NCBI RefSeq assembly: GCF_013407925.2
Contig: NZ_CP060201.1
Coordinates: forward strand, 1,054,001-1,118,000
DNA: 64,000 bases
DNA from: Pseudomonas protegens
Lineage (GTDB): Bacteria; Pseudomonadota; Gammaproteobacteria; Pseudomonadales; Pseudomonadaceae
Direction of reading: 5' to 3'
Position numbers and translations under genes: made by a program. The stretch's first letter is position 1, and each line of letters starts with the position of its first letter. The notes under the pieces were generated by a model that saw nothing but the letters and a program-made list of their open reading frames with translations, searched no databases and was not told where the DNA came from. Shown piece after piece: positions 41,548 to 53,960 of the stretch.

Positions 41548-43314
41548 CACAGAGGCCGGCGGGCCGTCGCTGAATTGCAGGGCCGCCAATCGCGCATACA
41601 GCGGACTGCTGGCGATCAGTTGCTGATGAGTCCCCACCGCCACCAGCTTGCCCTGATCCATGACCGCGATGCGGTCGGCATTCTTCACCGTGGCCAGGCG
41701 ATGGGCAATCACCAGGGTGGTGCGGTCCTTCATCAGACTGGGCAACGCCTGCTGAATCAGATGTTCACTCTGCGCATCCAGGGCGCTGGTGGCCTCATCC
41801 AGCAATAGGATCGGCGCGTCCACCAACAACGCCCGGGCTATTGCCAGACGTTGCCGCTGGCCGCCGGAAAGCCCCATACCGCCATCCCCCAGATGAGTCT
41901 GATAACCCTCTGGCATCTGCTCGATGAACTCGTGGGCGTAGGCGATCTTCGCCGCTTCCTGAACCTCGGTCAGGGTCGCGTCAGGCTTGCCGTAGCGGAT
42001 GTTCTCTTCGATGCTGCCGTAGAACAGCGCCGGGTTCTGCGACACCAGGGCAAAACAGCGGCGCAGATCCTGCGGATCGAGCTGGGTCACGGGAACGCCG
42101 TCCAGCAGTATCCGCCCCCGCTGGGGATCATAGAAACGCAGCAACAGGTCGTAGAGCGTGGATTTTCCCGCTCCCGAAGGCCCCACCAGCGCCAGGGTTT
42201 CCCCGGCCCGCACCGTCAGAGTCAAACCGTCGACGGCATAGCGATCCGGCCGCGACGGGTAGGCGAACCCCAGATCCTCCAGTTGCAGATCGCCACGCAC
42301 CCGCGCCGGCAGGCTCACCAGGCCGCTGCTAGGCGGCTGGATGCTGCTGTCCGCCCGCAGCAATTCGGCAATGCGTTCCGCCGCCCCCGCGGCCCGCTGC
42401 AACTCGCCAATCACTTCACTCAAGGTGCCGAAGGCACTGCCGACGATCAGGCTGTAGAAGACGAACGCTGCCAGCTCACCGCCGGAAATGCGCCCGGCAA
42501 TGACATCCATGCCGCCGACCCAGAGCATCACCCCCACCGCTCCCAGGACCAGGACGATCACCAGGGTAATCAGCCAGGCACGCTGGACGATGCGCTTGCG
42601 CGCCGTATCGAAGGCTTCTTCCACCGTCACGGCGAAACGCTGCTCGTCCTGGGCCTGGTGGTTATAGGCCTGGACCGTCTTGATCTGGCCCAGGGTTTCC
42701 GAGACGTAGCTGCCGACATCGGCGATCCGGTCCTGGCTCAGGCGCGACAGGCTGCGGACCCGGCGACCGAAGATCAGAATCGGCGCCAGCACCAGCGGCA
42801 AGGCCACCACCACGATACTGGTGAGCTTGGGGTTGGTGATGAACAGCAAAATGATGCCGCCGAGCACCATCAGCGCATTGCGCAAAAACAACGACAGCGA
42901 AGAGCCGATCACCGACTGCAGCAAAGTGGTGTCCGCCGTCAGCCGCGACTGGATCTCCGAACTGCGGTTGTTCTCGTAGAACCCGGGGTGCAGGTAGATC
43001 AGGTGATTGAACACCTGGCGCCGGATGTCCGCCACACAGCGCTCGCCGATCCACGACACCAGGTAGAAACGCACAAAGGTGCCCACCGCCAGGGCCAGGA
43101 CCAGCAGCAGGAACAAACCAATGGACTGATTCAGCAAATGCGGCGACTGGGTCATGAAACCCTGGTCCACCAGCAGGCGGATGCCCTGCCCCATGGACAG
43201 GGTAATGCCGGCAGTGACGATCAACGCCAGCAAGGCGCCCAGCGCCTGCCAACGGTAGGGAGCGATAAAGCGGCTGGCCAGATGCAACGCCCGGCGGTGA
43301 CGAGAAGAGAGCAT
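41545..43314 (-). CDS. MsbA-related ABC exporter (fused permease-ATPase)
   Basis: Half-transporter of about 589 residues forming homodimers in the inner membrane. Six TM helices occupy about 20-310 (ALGALLALIVTAGITLSMGQ, IGLFLLLVLALAVGTFVRFY, and so on). The ATPase has Walker A ALVGPSGAGKSTLYDLLL, the Q-loop ALVSQNPALFYGSIEENI, the signature LSGGQRQRLAIARALLVDAP and Walker B ILLLDEATSALD. It resembles the MsbA-related group, with an unknown lipid or drug substrate. The start at 43314 (MLSSRHRRALHLASRFIAPY) is my choice; ATGs at 43323 and 43428 are possible and none has a strong ribosome-binding site. The stop lies inside a REP. Confidence 0.88.
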   Translation of the reverse strand: MLSSRHRRALHLASRFIAPYRWQALGALLALIVTAGITLSMGQGIRLLVDQGFMTQSPHLLNQSIGLFLLLVLALAVGTFVRFYLVSWIGERCVADIRRQVFNHLIYLHPGFYENNRSSEIQSRLTADTTLLQSVIGSSLSLFLRNALMVLGGIILLFITNPKLTSIVVVALPLVLAPILIFGRRVRSLSRLSQDRIADVGSYVSETLGQIKTVQAYNHQAQDEQRFAVTVEEAFDTARKRIVQRAWLITLVIVLVLGAVGVMLWVGGMDVIAGRISGGELAAFVFYSLIVGSAFGTLSEVIGELQRAAGAAERIAELLRADSSIQPPSSGLVSLPARVRGDLQLEDLGFAYPSRPDRYAVDGLTLTVRAGETLALVGPSGAGKSTLYDLLLRFYDPQRGRILLDGVPVTQLDPQDLRRCFALVSQNPALFYGSIEENIRYGKPDATLTEVQEAAKIAYAHEFIEQMPEGYQTHLGDGGMGLSGGQRQRLAIARALLVDAPILLLDEATSALDAQSEHLIQQALPSLMKDRTTLVIAHRLATVKNADRIAVMDQGKLVAVGTHQQLIASSPLYARLAALQFSDGPPASV

Positions 43315-43582
43315 GCAGTTCATCCATTGACGCACCGGCGACTGATCCGCTGCAGCGGCGGCAACGAGATGAATTCGCAGGAACTTTGCTAAATCACAAT
43401 GAGTCAGGTTGATTATGACCGCTGACACTAGAGCCTAGAGATTATCGGTCTAATCTGTGGCTGGCACTCCCTGGACATTTCTGGTGGAGTGAAGTGGCCG
43501 GGCCAGTCCCTGCGGCGGTCTGTAACAGCTTGGTCACCCGGCCATTCTAAAGTAAGCACACAACCTGATGAGGAGACAGGCC

Positions 43583-43762
43583 ATGTCCTTGCAACACAGC
43601 AGCAATGACAAGATTCAAGTGATCCGTACCCAGCCGAACCAGTCTCTAGGGTGTGCCATCATCGACGCTCAGGGTCGCGAAGTACCTATTACTGAAGACA
43701 TGATCCAGAACGCCTGCCGCGAACTGGAAAAGCGACTGGTCAAGCCTGCTCGGCAAGATTGA
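43583..43762 (+). CDS. PA1571-family small protein
   Basis: A 59-residue protein beginning MSLQHSSNDKIQVIRTQPNQ, with a central strand (GCAIIDAQGREVPITEDMI) and a C-terminal helix (QNACRELEKRLVKP). It resembles the PA1571-type proteins, conserved in pseudomonads and of unknown function. The ATG at 43583 follows GAGGAGA (43569-43575). It is monocistronic and ends at the terminator at 43785. Confidence 0.78.
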   Translation: MSLQHSSNDKIQVIRTQPNQSLGCAIIDAQGREVPITEDMIQNACRELEKRLVKPARQD

Positions 43763-43784
43763 CACACAGCCTCACGTCCTCTTG

Positions 43785-43809
43785 ACCCGGCCTTGCGGCC
43801 GGGTTTTTT
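43785..43809 (+). terminator. Terminator of the PA1571-family gene
   Basis: ACCCGGCC (43785-43792) pairs with GGCCGGGT (43797-43804) around TTGC, followed by six T. Confidence 0.92.
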
Positions 43810-43837
43810 ATGCCCGCGCCCTATAGGTTGAACGGGC

Positions 43838-44980
43838 TCAGACTTGGCTGGCCCCCAGAGCCCGGACGATCCGGCTCAAGACCGGCGACTCGCCTTGAAT
43901 CCGCACTTGCAGGCCATCCACTTCGCGGCGCTCCGGGTAATGCTTGCGCAGGCCATCGAAGGCGGCGCGCTGCTGGGCGACATCGTCCACCAGACTGCGG
44001 CGAAAATCCGCATCATCACGGCGCGGGTCGTACACCGCCCGGCAGATCATCGCCAGGGCCCAGGCCGGGTCGGCATTGGCATTGACGCTCACTTGCGGCA
44101 CCCAGGGCGCCGGCAGCAAGCTGGCCAGACTGACCTGTTCGGCCTGCCCGAGAAAACGGCAATAGGCCTGGTAGATCTGTGCCGTGCCACGCTGCTTGCC
44201 GTCCAGGCTGTAACCGGCGATATGCGGCGTGGCCAGCACGCACAGGTCCGCCAGTTCGCGGTCCACGGTCGGCTCCTCTTCCCAGACATCCAGCACCGCC
44301 TGCAAATCCTCACGCTGCAGCAGCACTTCACGCAGCGCCTGGTTATCCACCACCGGGCCACGGGCCGCGTTGATCAACCAGGTGCCCTGCTTGAGCCGGT
44401 TCAGGCGCTGCCGATCCAGCAGGTGCCAGGTGGCATGCTCGCCGTGCCGGGTCAGTGGGGTGTGCAGGCTGATGACGTCGCAACGTTCGATCAACTGCTC
44501 CAGGCTGACGTAGTCGCCGCCTTCCGCCGCCTGACGTTGCGGGTCGCAGACCAGTACCTGCCAGCCCAGGCCACGCAGGACCTTGATCAAGCGCCCACCG
44601 ACCTCGCCGGCCCCCACCACGCCGTAACAGCGTTGCGTCAGGTCCGCCCCTTCGATCTCGGCCAGGGTCAACAGGCTGCCCAGCACATAGTCCACCACGC
44701 CACGGGCATTGCAGCCCGGGGCGCTGGACCAACTGATCCCCGCTTGCTGAAAGTAGTCCAGGTCCAGGTGATCGGTGCCGATGGTGCAGGTGCCGACAAA
44801 ACGCACGGGGCTGCCTTCGAGCAATTGGCGGTCGACCTGGGTCACCGAGCGCACCAGCAGCACGTCCGCCTGCTCCACAGTCGCCCGATCAATGGCGCGC
44901 CCGGGGAAACGCCGGATCTCCCCGAAACCGGCAAAGAACTCTTCAATCAGGGGAATATTTTCGTCGGCAACAATCAACAT
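43838..44980 (-). CDS. pdxB: 4-phosphoerythronate dehydrogenase PdxB
   Basis: Second step of the DXP-dependent pyridoxal phosphate pathway: oxidises 4-phosphoerythronate. The 380 residues begin [20 protein letters not shown]. The D-2-hydroxyacid dehydrogenase fold shows the NAD motif [20 protein letters not shown], the catalytic Arg in [14 protein letters not shown], Glu in VLDVWEEEP and His in [16 protein letters not shown]. The C-terminal PdxB-specific dimerisation domain covers about 285-380. GAGGAGCC on the minus strand fixes the ATG at 44980; the longer frame is spurious. It stands alone here. Confidence 0.97.
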   Translation of the reverse strand: MLIVADENIPLIEEFFAGFGEIRRFPGRAIDRATVEQADVLLVRSVTQVDRQLLEGSPVRFVGTCTIGTDHLDLDYFQQAGISWSSAPGCNARGVVDYVLGSLLTLAEIEGADLTQRCYGVVGAGEVGGRLIKVLRGLGWQVLVCDPQRQAAEGGDYVSLEQLIERCDVISLHTPLTRHGEHATWHLLDRQRLNRLKQGTWLINAARGPVVDNQALREVLLQREDLQAVLDVWEEEPTVDRELADLCVLATPHIAGYSLDGKQRGTAQIYQAYCRFLGQAEQVSLASLLPAPWVPQVSVNANADPAWALAMICRAVYDPRRDDADFRRSLVDDVAQQRAAFDGLRKHYPERREVDGLQVRIQGESPVLSRIVRALGASQV

Positions 44981-45168
44981 GGCAGGCTCCTCGTGCGGAG
45001 CCGCAGTGTAGGCGCAGATGCCAGGGCGAGCCAGCACCGCTTGAAGCCCAGAGCCCAGATGCAGCGCGGGCGCCCTTACAAATCCACAACACTGGATGTT
45101 TTCCTGACCACGATGTCAACGCGTAGACTGTCGCGTCCTGCGCAACACACCTATGGACGCTCCGCCCC

Positions 45169-46578
45169 GTGAATTCCGTGACCGACACCCCCTCCAACAC
45201 TGCCATCAGCCGCCCTGCCCGGGTCGGCCGCGAACTGCGGGACCTGCTGCAACTGGCCCTGCCCATCATGATTGCCCAGGTGGCCACCACCGCCATGGGC
45301 TTTGTCGACGCGGTGATGGCCGGCCGGGTCAGCTCGCGGGACCTGGCGGCCGTGGCCCTGGGCAACTCGATCTGGATTCCGGTGTTCCTGCTGATGACCG
45401 GCACCCTGCTGGCCACCACGCCCAAGGTCGCCCAGCGCTTTGGCGCCGGCAAGCTGCACGAGATCGGCCCGGTGGTACGCCAGGCCCTGTGGCTGGCCCT
45501 GGTCGCCGGGATCTCGGCGACACTGATGCTGGTCAGCGCCGAACCGATCCTGCACCTGATGAACGTCGATCCTGAACTGATCAAGCCCTGCATGGGCTAT
45601 CTGCATGGCATCGCCAGCGGACTGCCGGCGGTGGCGCTGTACTACGTGCTGCGCTGCCTGAGCGACGGCCTGGGACGCACGGTGCCGAGCATGGTCATCG
45701 GCCTGTGTGGTCTGGCCCTGAACATCCCCATCAACTACATCTTCATCTATGGCCACTTCGGCGTGCCGGCCATGGGTGGCGTGGGCTGTGGCTGGGCCAC
45801 CGCCATCGTCATGTGGGCCATGATGCTGGGCATGGCCGGCTGGATTGCCTGGGCACCGGCCTATCGCAAGATCCAGTTGTTCTGCCAGTTCGACTGGCCA
45901 CAGGGGGCCGTGATCGGGCGCTTGCTCAGCGTCGGCCTGCCCATCGGCATCGCGGTATTCGCCGAGTCGAGCATCTTCGCGGTGATCGCCCTGTTGATCG
46001 GCAGCCTGGGAGCCACGGTGGTGGCCGGACACCAGATCGCCCTCAACGTCAGCGCCCTGATGTTCATGATCCCCTACTCCCTGGCCATGGCCGTGACCGT
46101 GCGGGTCGGCCAGTCCCTGGGACGCCAGCAGCCGCGCAACGCACGCTTCAGCGCCGGTGTCGGCATGGGCGCGGCCCTGGCTTATGCCTGCCTGTCGGCG
46201 AGCCTGATGTTCCTGCTGCGCGAACCCATCGCCTCGATCTACACCAACGACCCACTGGTGATCCAGGTCGCTTCGATGCTCATCGTCTACTCGGCGCTGT
46301 TCCAGTTCTCCGACGGCATCCAGGTCACCGCCGCCGGCGCACTGCGGGGGTATCAGGACACCCGGGTGACCATGATCCTGACCCTGTTCGCTTATTGGGG
46401 GATTGGCCTGCCGGTCGGCTACGTCCTGGGCCTGACCGACTGGTTCGGTCCGGCGCGTGGCCCGAGCGGCCTGTGGGAGGGCTTGATTGCCGGCTTGACC
46501 TGCGCCGCGCTGATGCTGCTGATCCGCTTGACCCGCAGCGCGCGCAAGCAGATCCGCATCAGCCGTTCGGCCGGTTAA
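45169..46578 (+). CDS. MATE family multidrug efflux transporter (NorM/PmpM-like)
   Basis: Cation-coupled drug exporter of 469 residues with 12 TM helices. Characteristic segments: [20 protein letters not shown] (TM1), [71 protein letters not shown] and [17 protein letters not shown]. It resembles PmpM of P. aeruginosa. The first codon is a GTG (45169 or 45178) and no good ribosome-binding site is visible. Its TAA overlaps the convergent tusA stop by four bases. The substrate is not determinable. Confidence 0.92.
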   Translation: MNSVTDTPSNTAISRPARVGRELRDLLQLALPIMIAQVATTAMGFVDAVMAGRVSSRDLAAVALGNSIWIPVFLLMTGTLLATTPKVAQRFGAGKLHEIGPVVRQALWLALVAGISATLMLVSAEPILHLMNVDPELIKPCMGYLHGIASGLPAVALYYVLRCLSDGLGRTVPSMVIGLCGLALNIPINYIFIYGHFGVPAMGGVGCGWATAIVMWAMMLGMAGWIAWAPAYRKIQLFCQFDWPQGAVIGRLLSVGLPIGIAVFAESSIFAVIALLIGSLGATVVAGHQIALNVSALMFMIPYSLAMAVTVRVGQSLGRQQPRNARFSAGVGMGAALAYACLSASLMFLLREPIASIYTNDPLVIQVASMLIVYSALFQFSDGIQVTAAGALRGYQDTRVTMILTLFAYWGIGLPVGYVLGLTDWFGPARGPSGLWEGLIAGLTCAALMLLIRLTRSARKQIRISRSAG

Positions 46579-46826
46579 TCGAGCTTCTTGCGAATCCAGT
46601 AGAGGTAGGTTCCGGCCTCTTCCTGCTGCGCCACCAGTTCGTGGTCGAGAAACACACAGAACTTGGGAATGTCGCGGCGGGTGGAGGGGTCGGTGGCGAT
46701 CACTTTCAACAGCCCGCCTGCCGGCAGGTCGCGGATGTGCTGGTGCAGCATCATCACCGGCTCGGGGCAATTGAGGCCGGTGGCGTCAAGGGTGCCGTCG
46801 ACCGGCGTATCGATGATTTGACTCAT
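46575..46826 (-). CDS. tusA: Sulfurtransferase TusA
   Basis: An 83-residue cytosolic sulfur carrier. The persulfide-bearing Cys20 sits in the CPxP motif [18 protein letters not shown], followed by [17 protein letters not shown]. TusA passes sulfur toward 2-thiouridine in tRNA and other sinks. The start at 46826 has AGGAG upstream on the minus strand. The C-terminal end overlaps the MATE gene end tail to tail, and rlmM lies upstream on the same strand beyond a REP pair. Confidence 0.96.
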   Translation of the reverse strand: MSQIIDTPVDGTLDATGLNCPEPVMMLHQHIRDLPAGGLLKVIATDPSTRRDIPKFCVFLDHELVAQQEEAGTYLYWIRKKLD

Positions 46827-46913
46827 GGTTCACTCCTGAAACAGGCGGGCATTGTCACGCAATGGCGCCATCGGGTCATCTGTTGCCGTCGTTCCACGCC
46901 CCCCGCCCTCCCA

Positions 46914-46992
46914 TAGGAGCTGGCTTGCCAGCGAAGGCATCCTCACGCCTTGCACGGGTGTGGGGCCTTTTTCGCCGGCAAGCCGGCTCCTA
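46914..46992. repeat. Inverted REP pair between tusA and rlmM
   Basis: TAGGAGCTGGCTTGCCAGCG (46914-46933) and CGCCGGCAAGCCGGCTCCTA (46973-46992) are REP copies facing each other, with a spacer of about 39 bases rich in C and G. Confidence 0.88.
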
Positions 46993-47018
46993 CCAGAAAG
47001 CGCGTGGTGTTGCGGGGA

Positions 47019-48092
47019 CTACGCCGATTTGGGCTTTTTCACATCCAGGCGCCGCAGGTGGCAGGTCACTTCTTCACGGTCGTGATACAGCTGCTTGCAA
47101 CCAATCGCCACGCGAATCCCCCGGGCCTTGAAGCCGTCTTCAATCCGCTCCAGCAAGCGCTTCACTTCGGCATAACGCTGCTTCATCGGCAGCTTCAGGT
47201 TGACCACCGCTTCGCGGCAATGGCCCTCGCCGATCCAGGTTTCCAGCAGCGCCGCGTTGCGCGCCGGCTTCTCGACGATATCGCAGACCATCCAGTCCAC
47301 CGGCTGCCGTGGCTTGAAGGTAAAACCGTCGGCCATCAAGTGCTGCACCAGACCGGTGTCCATCAGGCTTTCGGCCATCGGGCCGTTATCGACGGCGGTC
47401 ACCAGCATGCCGCGATTGACCAGTTGCCAGGTCCAGCCTCCCGGCGCCGCGCCCAGGTCAACCCCGGTCATGTCGCTGTGCAGGCGCTCGTCCCATTGAT
47501 CGCGGGGGATGAAGTGGTGCCAGGCCTCTTCCAGCTTCAGGGTCGAACGGCTCGGCGCTTCCCGGGGGAACTTCAGCCGTGGAATGCCCATGGGCCACAT
47601 GGCCGAATTGCCCGCATCCGCCAGTCCGACGAAAACTTCACGGCCGCTCTTGAAGGTCAGCAGCAAGCGCGGCTTGGTGGCGTCGTCCACCAGCTTGCCG
47701 GCAGCGCTCAGGGCCTTGCGCAACGGACCTTCGAACTTCTTGCAGAAGTTCGACAGTTCCTTGCCGTCATTGGTATCCACCACCTCCAGCCACAGGCTGC
47801 CGCACTGGGGAAAGTGGGCCAGGTAGGCCAGGATCACGCTGATGCGGTCGATTTCCGGCAACTCGATGAAGCCGCCACGGGCCCACTGCCGGGGAAAGAT
47901 CAGTTCCGAGAAGCGCAAGCCCAGCATCAGGCGCTGGGCGCCGTCGTCCTCGGTGCAGATGAACTCGGCGCAGGCGCTGCTGGGCTTGGCCTTGGCGTAG
48001 CCCGCGACATTCAAGCGGGCCGCGTAATCGGCGATCTCGGAGCAGACTTCGCCCTCGAAACCGGGCCGGCAATGGATAAACAGGGTGTACAT
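47019..48092 (-). CDS. rlmM: 23S rRNA 2'-O-ribose C2498 methyltransferase RlmM
   Basis: SAM-dependent enzyme of 357 residues that methylates cytidine 2498 of 23S rRNA. An N-terminal THUMP-like region (about 1-165) is followed by the Rossmann methyltransferase domain. Visible motifs are GVDLGAAPGGWTWQLVNRGM (SAM site), the catalytic Asp/Lys tetrad positions within DWMVCDIVEKP and VVNLKLPMKQRY, and KQLYHDREEVTCHLRR at the end. The ATG at 48092 follows AGGAG. It is divergent from acnA across about 208 bp. Confidence 0.95.
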   Translation of the reverse strand: MYTLFIHCRPGFEGEVCSEIADYAARLNVAGYAKAKPSSACAEFICTEDDGAQRLMLGLRFSELIFPRQWARGGFIELPEIDRISVILAYLAHFPQCGSLWLEVVDTNDGKELSNFCKKFEGPLRKALSAAGKLVDDATKPRLLLTFKSGREVFVGLADAGNSAMWPMGIPRLKFPREAPSRSTLKLEEAWHHFIPRDQWDERLHSDMTGVDLGAAPGGWTWQLVNRGMLVTAVDNGPMAESLMDTGLVQHLMADGFTFKPRQPVDWMVCDIVEKPARNAALLETWIGEGHCREAVVNLKLPMKQRYAEVKRLLERIEDGFKARGIRVAIGCKQLYHDREEVTCHLRRLDVKKPKSA

Positions 48093-48300
48093 TGAATCTC
48101 CTGGGCAAATGGCGACGAATCGATGCGCAAACCTGCCCTGTAGCAAAGCCTGTCACGAAAACCGGCGCATCATAACCGAGTTCGGAACCTTGGACTTGCG
48201 CCAGCAGTCCAGTGATTAGCCATAGGCCGCAAACAGAGCTAGGTTAACTCTCTGTCCGTATCACAGGTCCGTAGCCGTGCGGGCCACAAGGAGTCATTCA

Positions 48301-51042
<2,742 letters not shown>

Positions 51043-51058
51043 TCCGCCACGAAAACAG

Positions 51059-51082
51059 ACACCGCCTCCGGGCGGTGTTTTT
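51059..51082 (+). terminator. Terminator of acnA
   Basis: ACACCGCC (51059-51066) pairs with GGCGGTGT (51071-51078) around TCCG, continuing into TTTTT. Confidence 0.9.
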
Positions 51083-51218
51083 CGTCGGGCTGTCGAACAA
51101 GACTCAGCTGGTTATACTTGCCGCCCGTCGAAACTGACCCATCGGTCGTAAAAACGACTACAGATCCGGCGCTGTACCACGTCTCTGCAATACCCATTCT
51201 TCGCAACAAGGATTCCAC

Positions 51219-52010
51219 ATGACCGCTCTGCCATGGATGTATCTGGCACTCCTTTCCATTGGCTACGCACTGGCCCTGAGCTATGGCCAACTGGGGCTGC
51301 TGGCCGCCCTTTCGATCCTCCTCCTGCTGTGTGCCGGCTTTGCCGTGCGCCAGCAACGCAGTCGGGTCGGCCAGTACCTGGGCCACGGCCTGTTCGTGGT
51401 GCTGGCCCTGGCCCTGGCCATGCACTGGTTGCCTGGCTTCTACAACGGCCGGGCCATCGACCCGCAACGTTTTACCGATGATGCCGTGCCGTTTTCCATG
51501 TACCTGAACCAGGACAAGCCGCTGATCGGTTTCTGGTTGCTGCTGGTGTGTCCATGGATCGTCGGCCGGCGCTCGTTGCGCCTGTCGCTGTATGCCAGCG
51601 CCGTGGCCCTGACCCTGTGTGCAGTGGCGGCGCTAGGTGGCGCGCTGCTGCTGGGGATCATCAGCTGGGCCCCGAAATGGCCAGATCAGGCCTGGCTGTG
51701 GGTGCTGAACAACCTGCTGCTGGTGACCCTGGTGGAGGAAGCGCTGTTCCGTGGCTACATCCAGGGTGGCCTGAGCCGACGCTTCAAGGCGCTGCCCTAC
51801 GGCGAGAACCTGGCGCTGCTGTGCGCAGCCCTGCTGTTCGGCCTGGTGCATCTGGGCGCGGGGTGGCAATGGACCCTACTGGCGGGCATCGCCGGGGTCG
51901 GCTACGGTCTGGCTTATCGTTTTGGCGGCCTGAGCGCGGCGATTGCCACTCACTTCGGCCTCAATCTGCTGCATTTCGGCTTGTTCACCTACCCGATGCT
52001 GGCCGGATAA
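51219..52010 (+). CDS. CPBP family intramembrane metalloprotease-like protein
   Basis: Inner-membrane protein of 263 residues with about eight hydrophobic helices (for example LALLSIGYALALSYGQLG and VAALGGALLLGIISW). The CPBP (Abi, Rce1-like) motif 1 is EEALFRGYIQGGLSRR with Glu173-Glu174, motif 2 is FGLVHLGAGWQW, and motif 3 is ATHFGLNLLHFGLF near the end. Such proteins may cleave peptides in the membrane; no substrate can be named. It stands between acnA and aer with its own 177-bp leader, and a weak terminator follows (52089-52118). Confidence 0.88.
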   Translation: MTALPWMYLALLSIGYALALSYGQLGLLAALSILLLLCAGFAVRQQRSRVGQYLGHGLFVVLALALAMHWLPGFYNGRAIDPQRFTDDAVPFSMYLNQDKPLIGFWLLLVCPWIVGRRSLRLSLYASAVALTLCAVAALGGALLLGIISWAPKWPDQAWLWVLNNLLLVTLVEEALFRGYIQGGLSRRFKALPYGENLALLCAALLFGLVHLGAGWQWTLLAGIAGVGYGLAYRFGGLSAAIATHFGLNLLHFGLFTYPMLAG

Positions 52011-52088
52011 ACGGCCGGTCATTTAGCCAAACCAGTACTTCAGAAGTATTGACTGCCAAGGAAGAAGGTCAATGATTAGCCCCTCGCC

Positions 52089-52118
52089 AACGCCGGCTGA
52101 AACCCGCAGGCGTTTTTT
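52089..52118 (+). terminator. Probable terminator of the CPBP gene
   Basis: AACGCC (52089-52094) pairs with GGCGTT (52109-52114) around a 14-base loop, followed by a T-run to 52118. The stem is short. Confidence 0.55.
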
Positions 52119-52151
52119 GCAAGCGACACATTCTGCCAATAAGACCCAGCG

Positions 52152-52182
52152 CCGATTATTGAAAAATAATTTCAATAATCGG
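52152..52182. promoter_or_regulatory. Perfect 13-bp inverted repeat upstream of aer
   Basis: CCGATTATTGAAA (52152-52164) and TTTCAATAATCGG (52170-52182) around AATAA. It ends 45 bp before the aer ATG and no T-run follows, so an operator or leader hairpin fits better than a terminator. It does not match the ANR half-site spacing (TTGAT-N4-ATCAA). Confidence 0.6.
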
Positions 52183-52227
52183 TTGAAGCGGCCGACAACC
52201 CATCAAAGCCTTGCGGATTGAAAAACC

Positions 52228-53793
52228 ATGCGTAATAACCAGCCTGTCACTCAGCGCGAACGTACCTTCCCGGCTCAACAACGGTTGATTTCCACCACCG
52301 ACGCCAAAGGCGTGATCACCTACTGCAACGACGCCTTTGTCGAAATCAGTGGGTTCTCCCGTGAAGAACTGGTTCGCGCACCGCACAACCTGGTCCGCCA
52401 CCCCGATGTACCGGCAGCGGTGTTCGCGCACATGTGGGGCACCTTGAAACAAGGCTTGCCATGGATGGGCATCGTCAAGAACCGCTGCAAGACCGGCGAC
52501 CACTACTGGGTCAACGCCTATGTCACGCCGGTGTTCGAAGGCAGCCAGGTGGTGGGCTACGAGTCGGTACGGGTCAAGCCCACCGCCGAGCAGGTACGCC
52601 GCGCCGAAGCCCTCTACCAGCGGATCAACTCCGGCAAGTCGGCCATTCCCAAGCGTGACAAGTGGCTACCGATACTGCAGGACTGGCTGCCGTTCATTCT
52701 GGTCAGCCAACTGAGCTTCATGATCGGCGCCTGGCTCAACTCCCATTGGGGCTTCGCCCTGGCGGCGGCGCTCTCGGTGCCCCTGGGCCTGCTGGGCCTG
52801 AGCTGGCAGCAACGCGGCCTCAAGCGCCTGCTGCGCCTGGCCGAGCAGACCACCTCCGACCCGCTGATCGCCCAGATGTACACCGACAGCCGCGGCGCCC
52901 AGGCGCGCCTGGAAATGTCGATCCTGAGCCAGGAAGCCCGCCTGAAGACCTGCCTGACCCGCCTGCAGGACACCGCCGAGCACCTCAACGAGCAGGCCCG
53001 GCAGTCCGACACCCTGGCCCACAACAGCTCCAGCGGCCTGGAACGCCAGCGGGTCGAGACCGAGCAAGTGGCCACCGCGGTCAACCAGATGGCCGCCACC
53101 ACCCAGGAAGTGGCCAGCCACGTACAACGCACCGCCGACGCCACCCAGGAAGCCAATCGCCTCACCGGCCGCGGCCGGGACATCGCCGGGGAAACCCGCG
53201 AAGCCATCCAGCGCCTGTCGGTGGTGGTGGGCGAGACCGGCCTGACCGTGACCCAGCTGGCCAAGGACAGCGACGAGATCGGTGGCGTGGTCGATGTGAT
53301 CAAGGGCATCGCCGACCAGACCAACCTGCTGGCGTTGAACGCGGCCATCGAGGCGGCACGCGCCGGGGAAATGGGCCGCGGCTTTGCCGTGGTCGCCGAT
53401 GAAGTGCGCCAGCTGGCGCAACGCACCAGCGAATCCACCGGGCAGATCCACACCCTGATCGCCAAGCTGCAGCAAACCGCCGCCACTGCGGTGCAGACCA
53501 TGGACGCCGGTCATCGCCAGGCCGAAGAAGGCGTGGCGCGGGTGCTGGAAGCCGACCAGGCGCTGGTGGGCATCAGCGAAGCGGTGGCCAACATCACCGA
53601 CATGACCACCCAGATCGCCGCCGCCACCGAAGAGCAAAGCTCGGTGGCCGAAGAGATCAGCCGCAACATCAGCACCATCGCGCAACTGGCGGACCAGACG
53701 TCGGAGCAGGCCCAGCACTCGGCCGAACTCAGCGAAGCCCTGACCCGCACCGCCCACACCCAGTACTCGCTGGTGGAGCGTTTCAACCGCTAA
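52228..53793 (+). CDS. aer: Aerotaxis receptor Aer (PAS-methyl-accepting chemotaxis protein)
   Basis: Energy/redox-sensing chemoreceptor of 521 residues. The N-terminal PAS domain (about 10-120), likely holding FAD, includes [36 protein letters not shown] and [16 protein letters not shown]. Two hydrophobic segments at about 155-195 ([36 protein letters not shown]) form the membrane anchor without a large periplasmic loop. The signalling tip is [20 protein letters not shown]. It passes signals to CheA-CheW elsewhere. Gene order with acnA and rlmM is the same in PAO1 as I recall. Confidence 0.93.
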   Translation: MRNNQPVTQRERTFPAQQRLISTTDAKGVITYCNDAFVEISGFSREELVRAPHNLVRHPDVPAAVFAHMWGTLKQGLPWMGIVKNRCKTGDHYWVNAYVTPVFEGSQVVGYESVRVKPTAEQVRRAEALYQRINSGKSAIPKRDKWLPILQDWLPFILVSQLSFMIGAWLNSHWGFALAAALSVPLGLLGLSWQQRGLKRLLRLAEQTTSDPLIAQMYTDSRGAQARLEMSILSQEARLKTCLTRLQDTAEHLNEQARQSDTLAHNSSSGLERQRVETEQVATAVNQMAATTQEVASHVQRTADATQEANRLTGRGRDIAGETREAIQRLSVVVGETGLTVTQLAKDSDEIGGVVDVIKGIADQTNLLALNAAIEAARAGEMGRGFAVVADEVRQLAQRTSESTGQIHTLIAKLQQTAATAVQTMDAGHRQAEEGVARVLEADQALVGISEAVANITDMTTQIAAATEEQSSVAEEISRNISTIAQLADQTSEQAQHSAELSEALTRTAHTQYSLVERFNR

Positions 53794-53810
53794 GCCCCCG
53801 GGCCGGCGAC

Positions 53811-53845
53811 AAAAAAACCGCAAGCACCGGCTTGCGGTTTTTTTA
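53811..53845 (+). terminator. Terminator of aer
   Basis: ACCGCAAG (53817-53824) pairs with CTTGCGGT (53831-53838), with seven T downstream and seven A upstream; it could act in both directions. Confidence 0.93.
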
Positions 53846-53870
53846 TGCCCGCGAACCCGCCCAACAAACG

Positions 53871-53956
53871 TAGGAGCGAGCTTGCTCGCGATAAATCTTC
53901 ACCGCGCTACAAATTCGAAAGCCGGGTGAACGCTTCGCGAGCAAGCTCGCGCCTAC
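53871..53956. repeat. Inverted REP pair, second REP subtype
   Basis: TAGGAGCGAGCTTGCTCGCG (53871-53890) and CGCGAGCAAGCTCGCGCCTA (53936-53955) face each other. The core (GAGCTTGCTC) differs from the CCGGCAAGCCGG core of the other REPs in the window, so at least two REP families are present. Confidence 0.88.
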
Positions 53957-53960
53957 AGGA

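Noticed and set aside
51219..52010. Abortive-infection protein
   Set aside because: CPBP proteins are often labelled Abi, but the motifs indicate an intramembrane protease fold and no phage-defence context is present.
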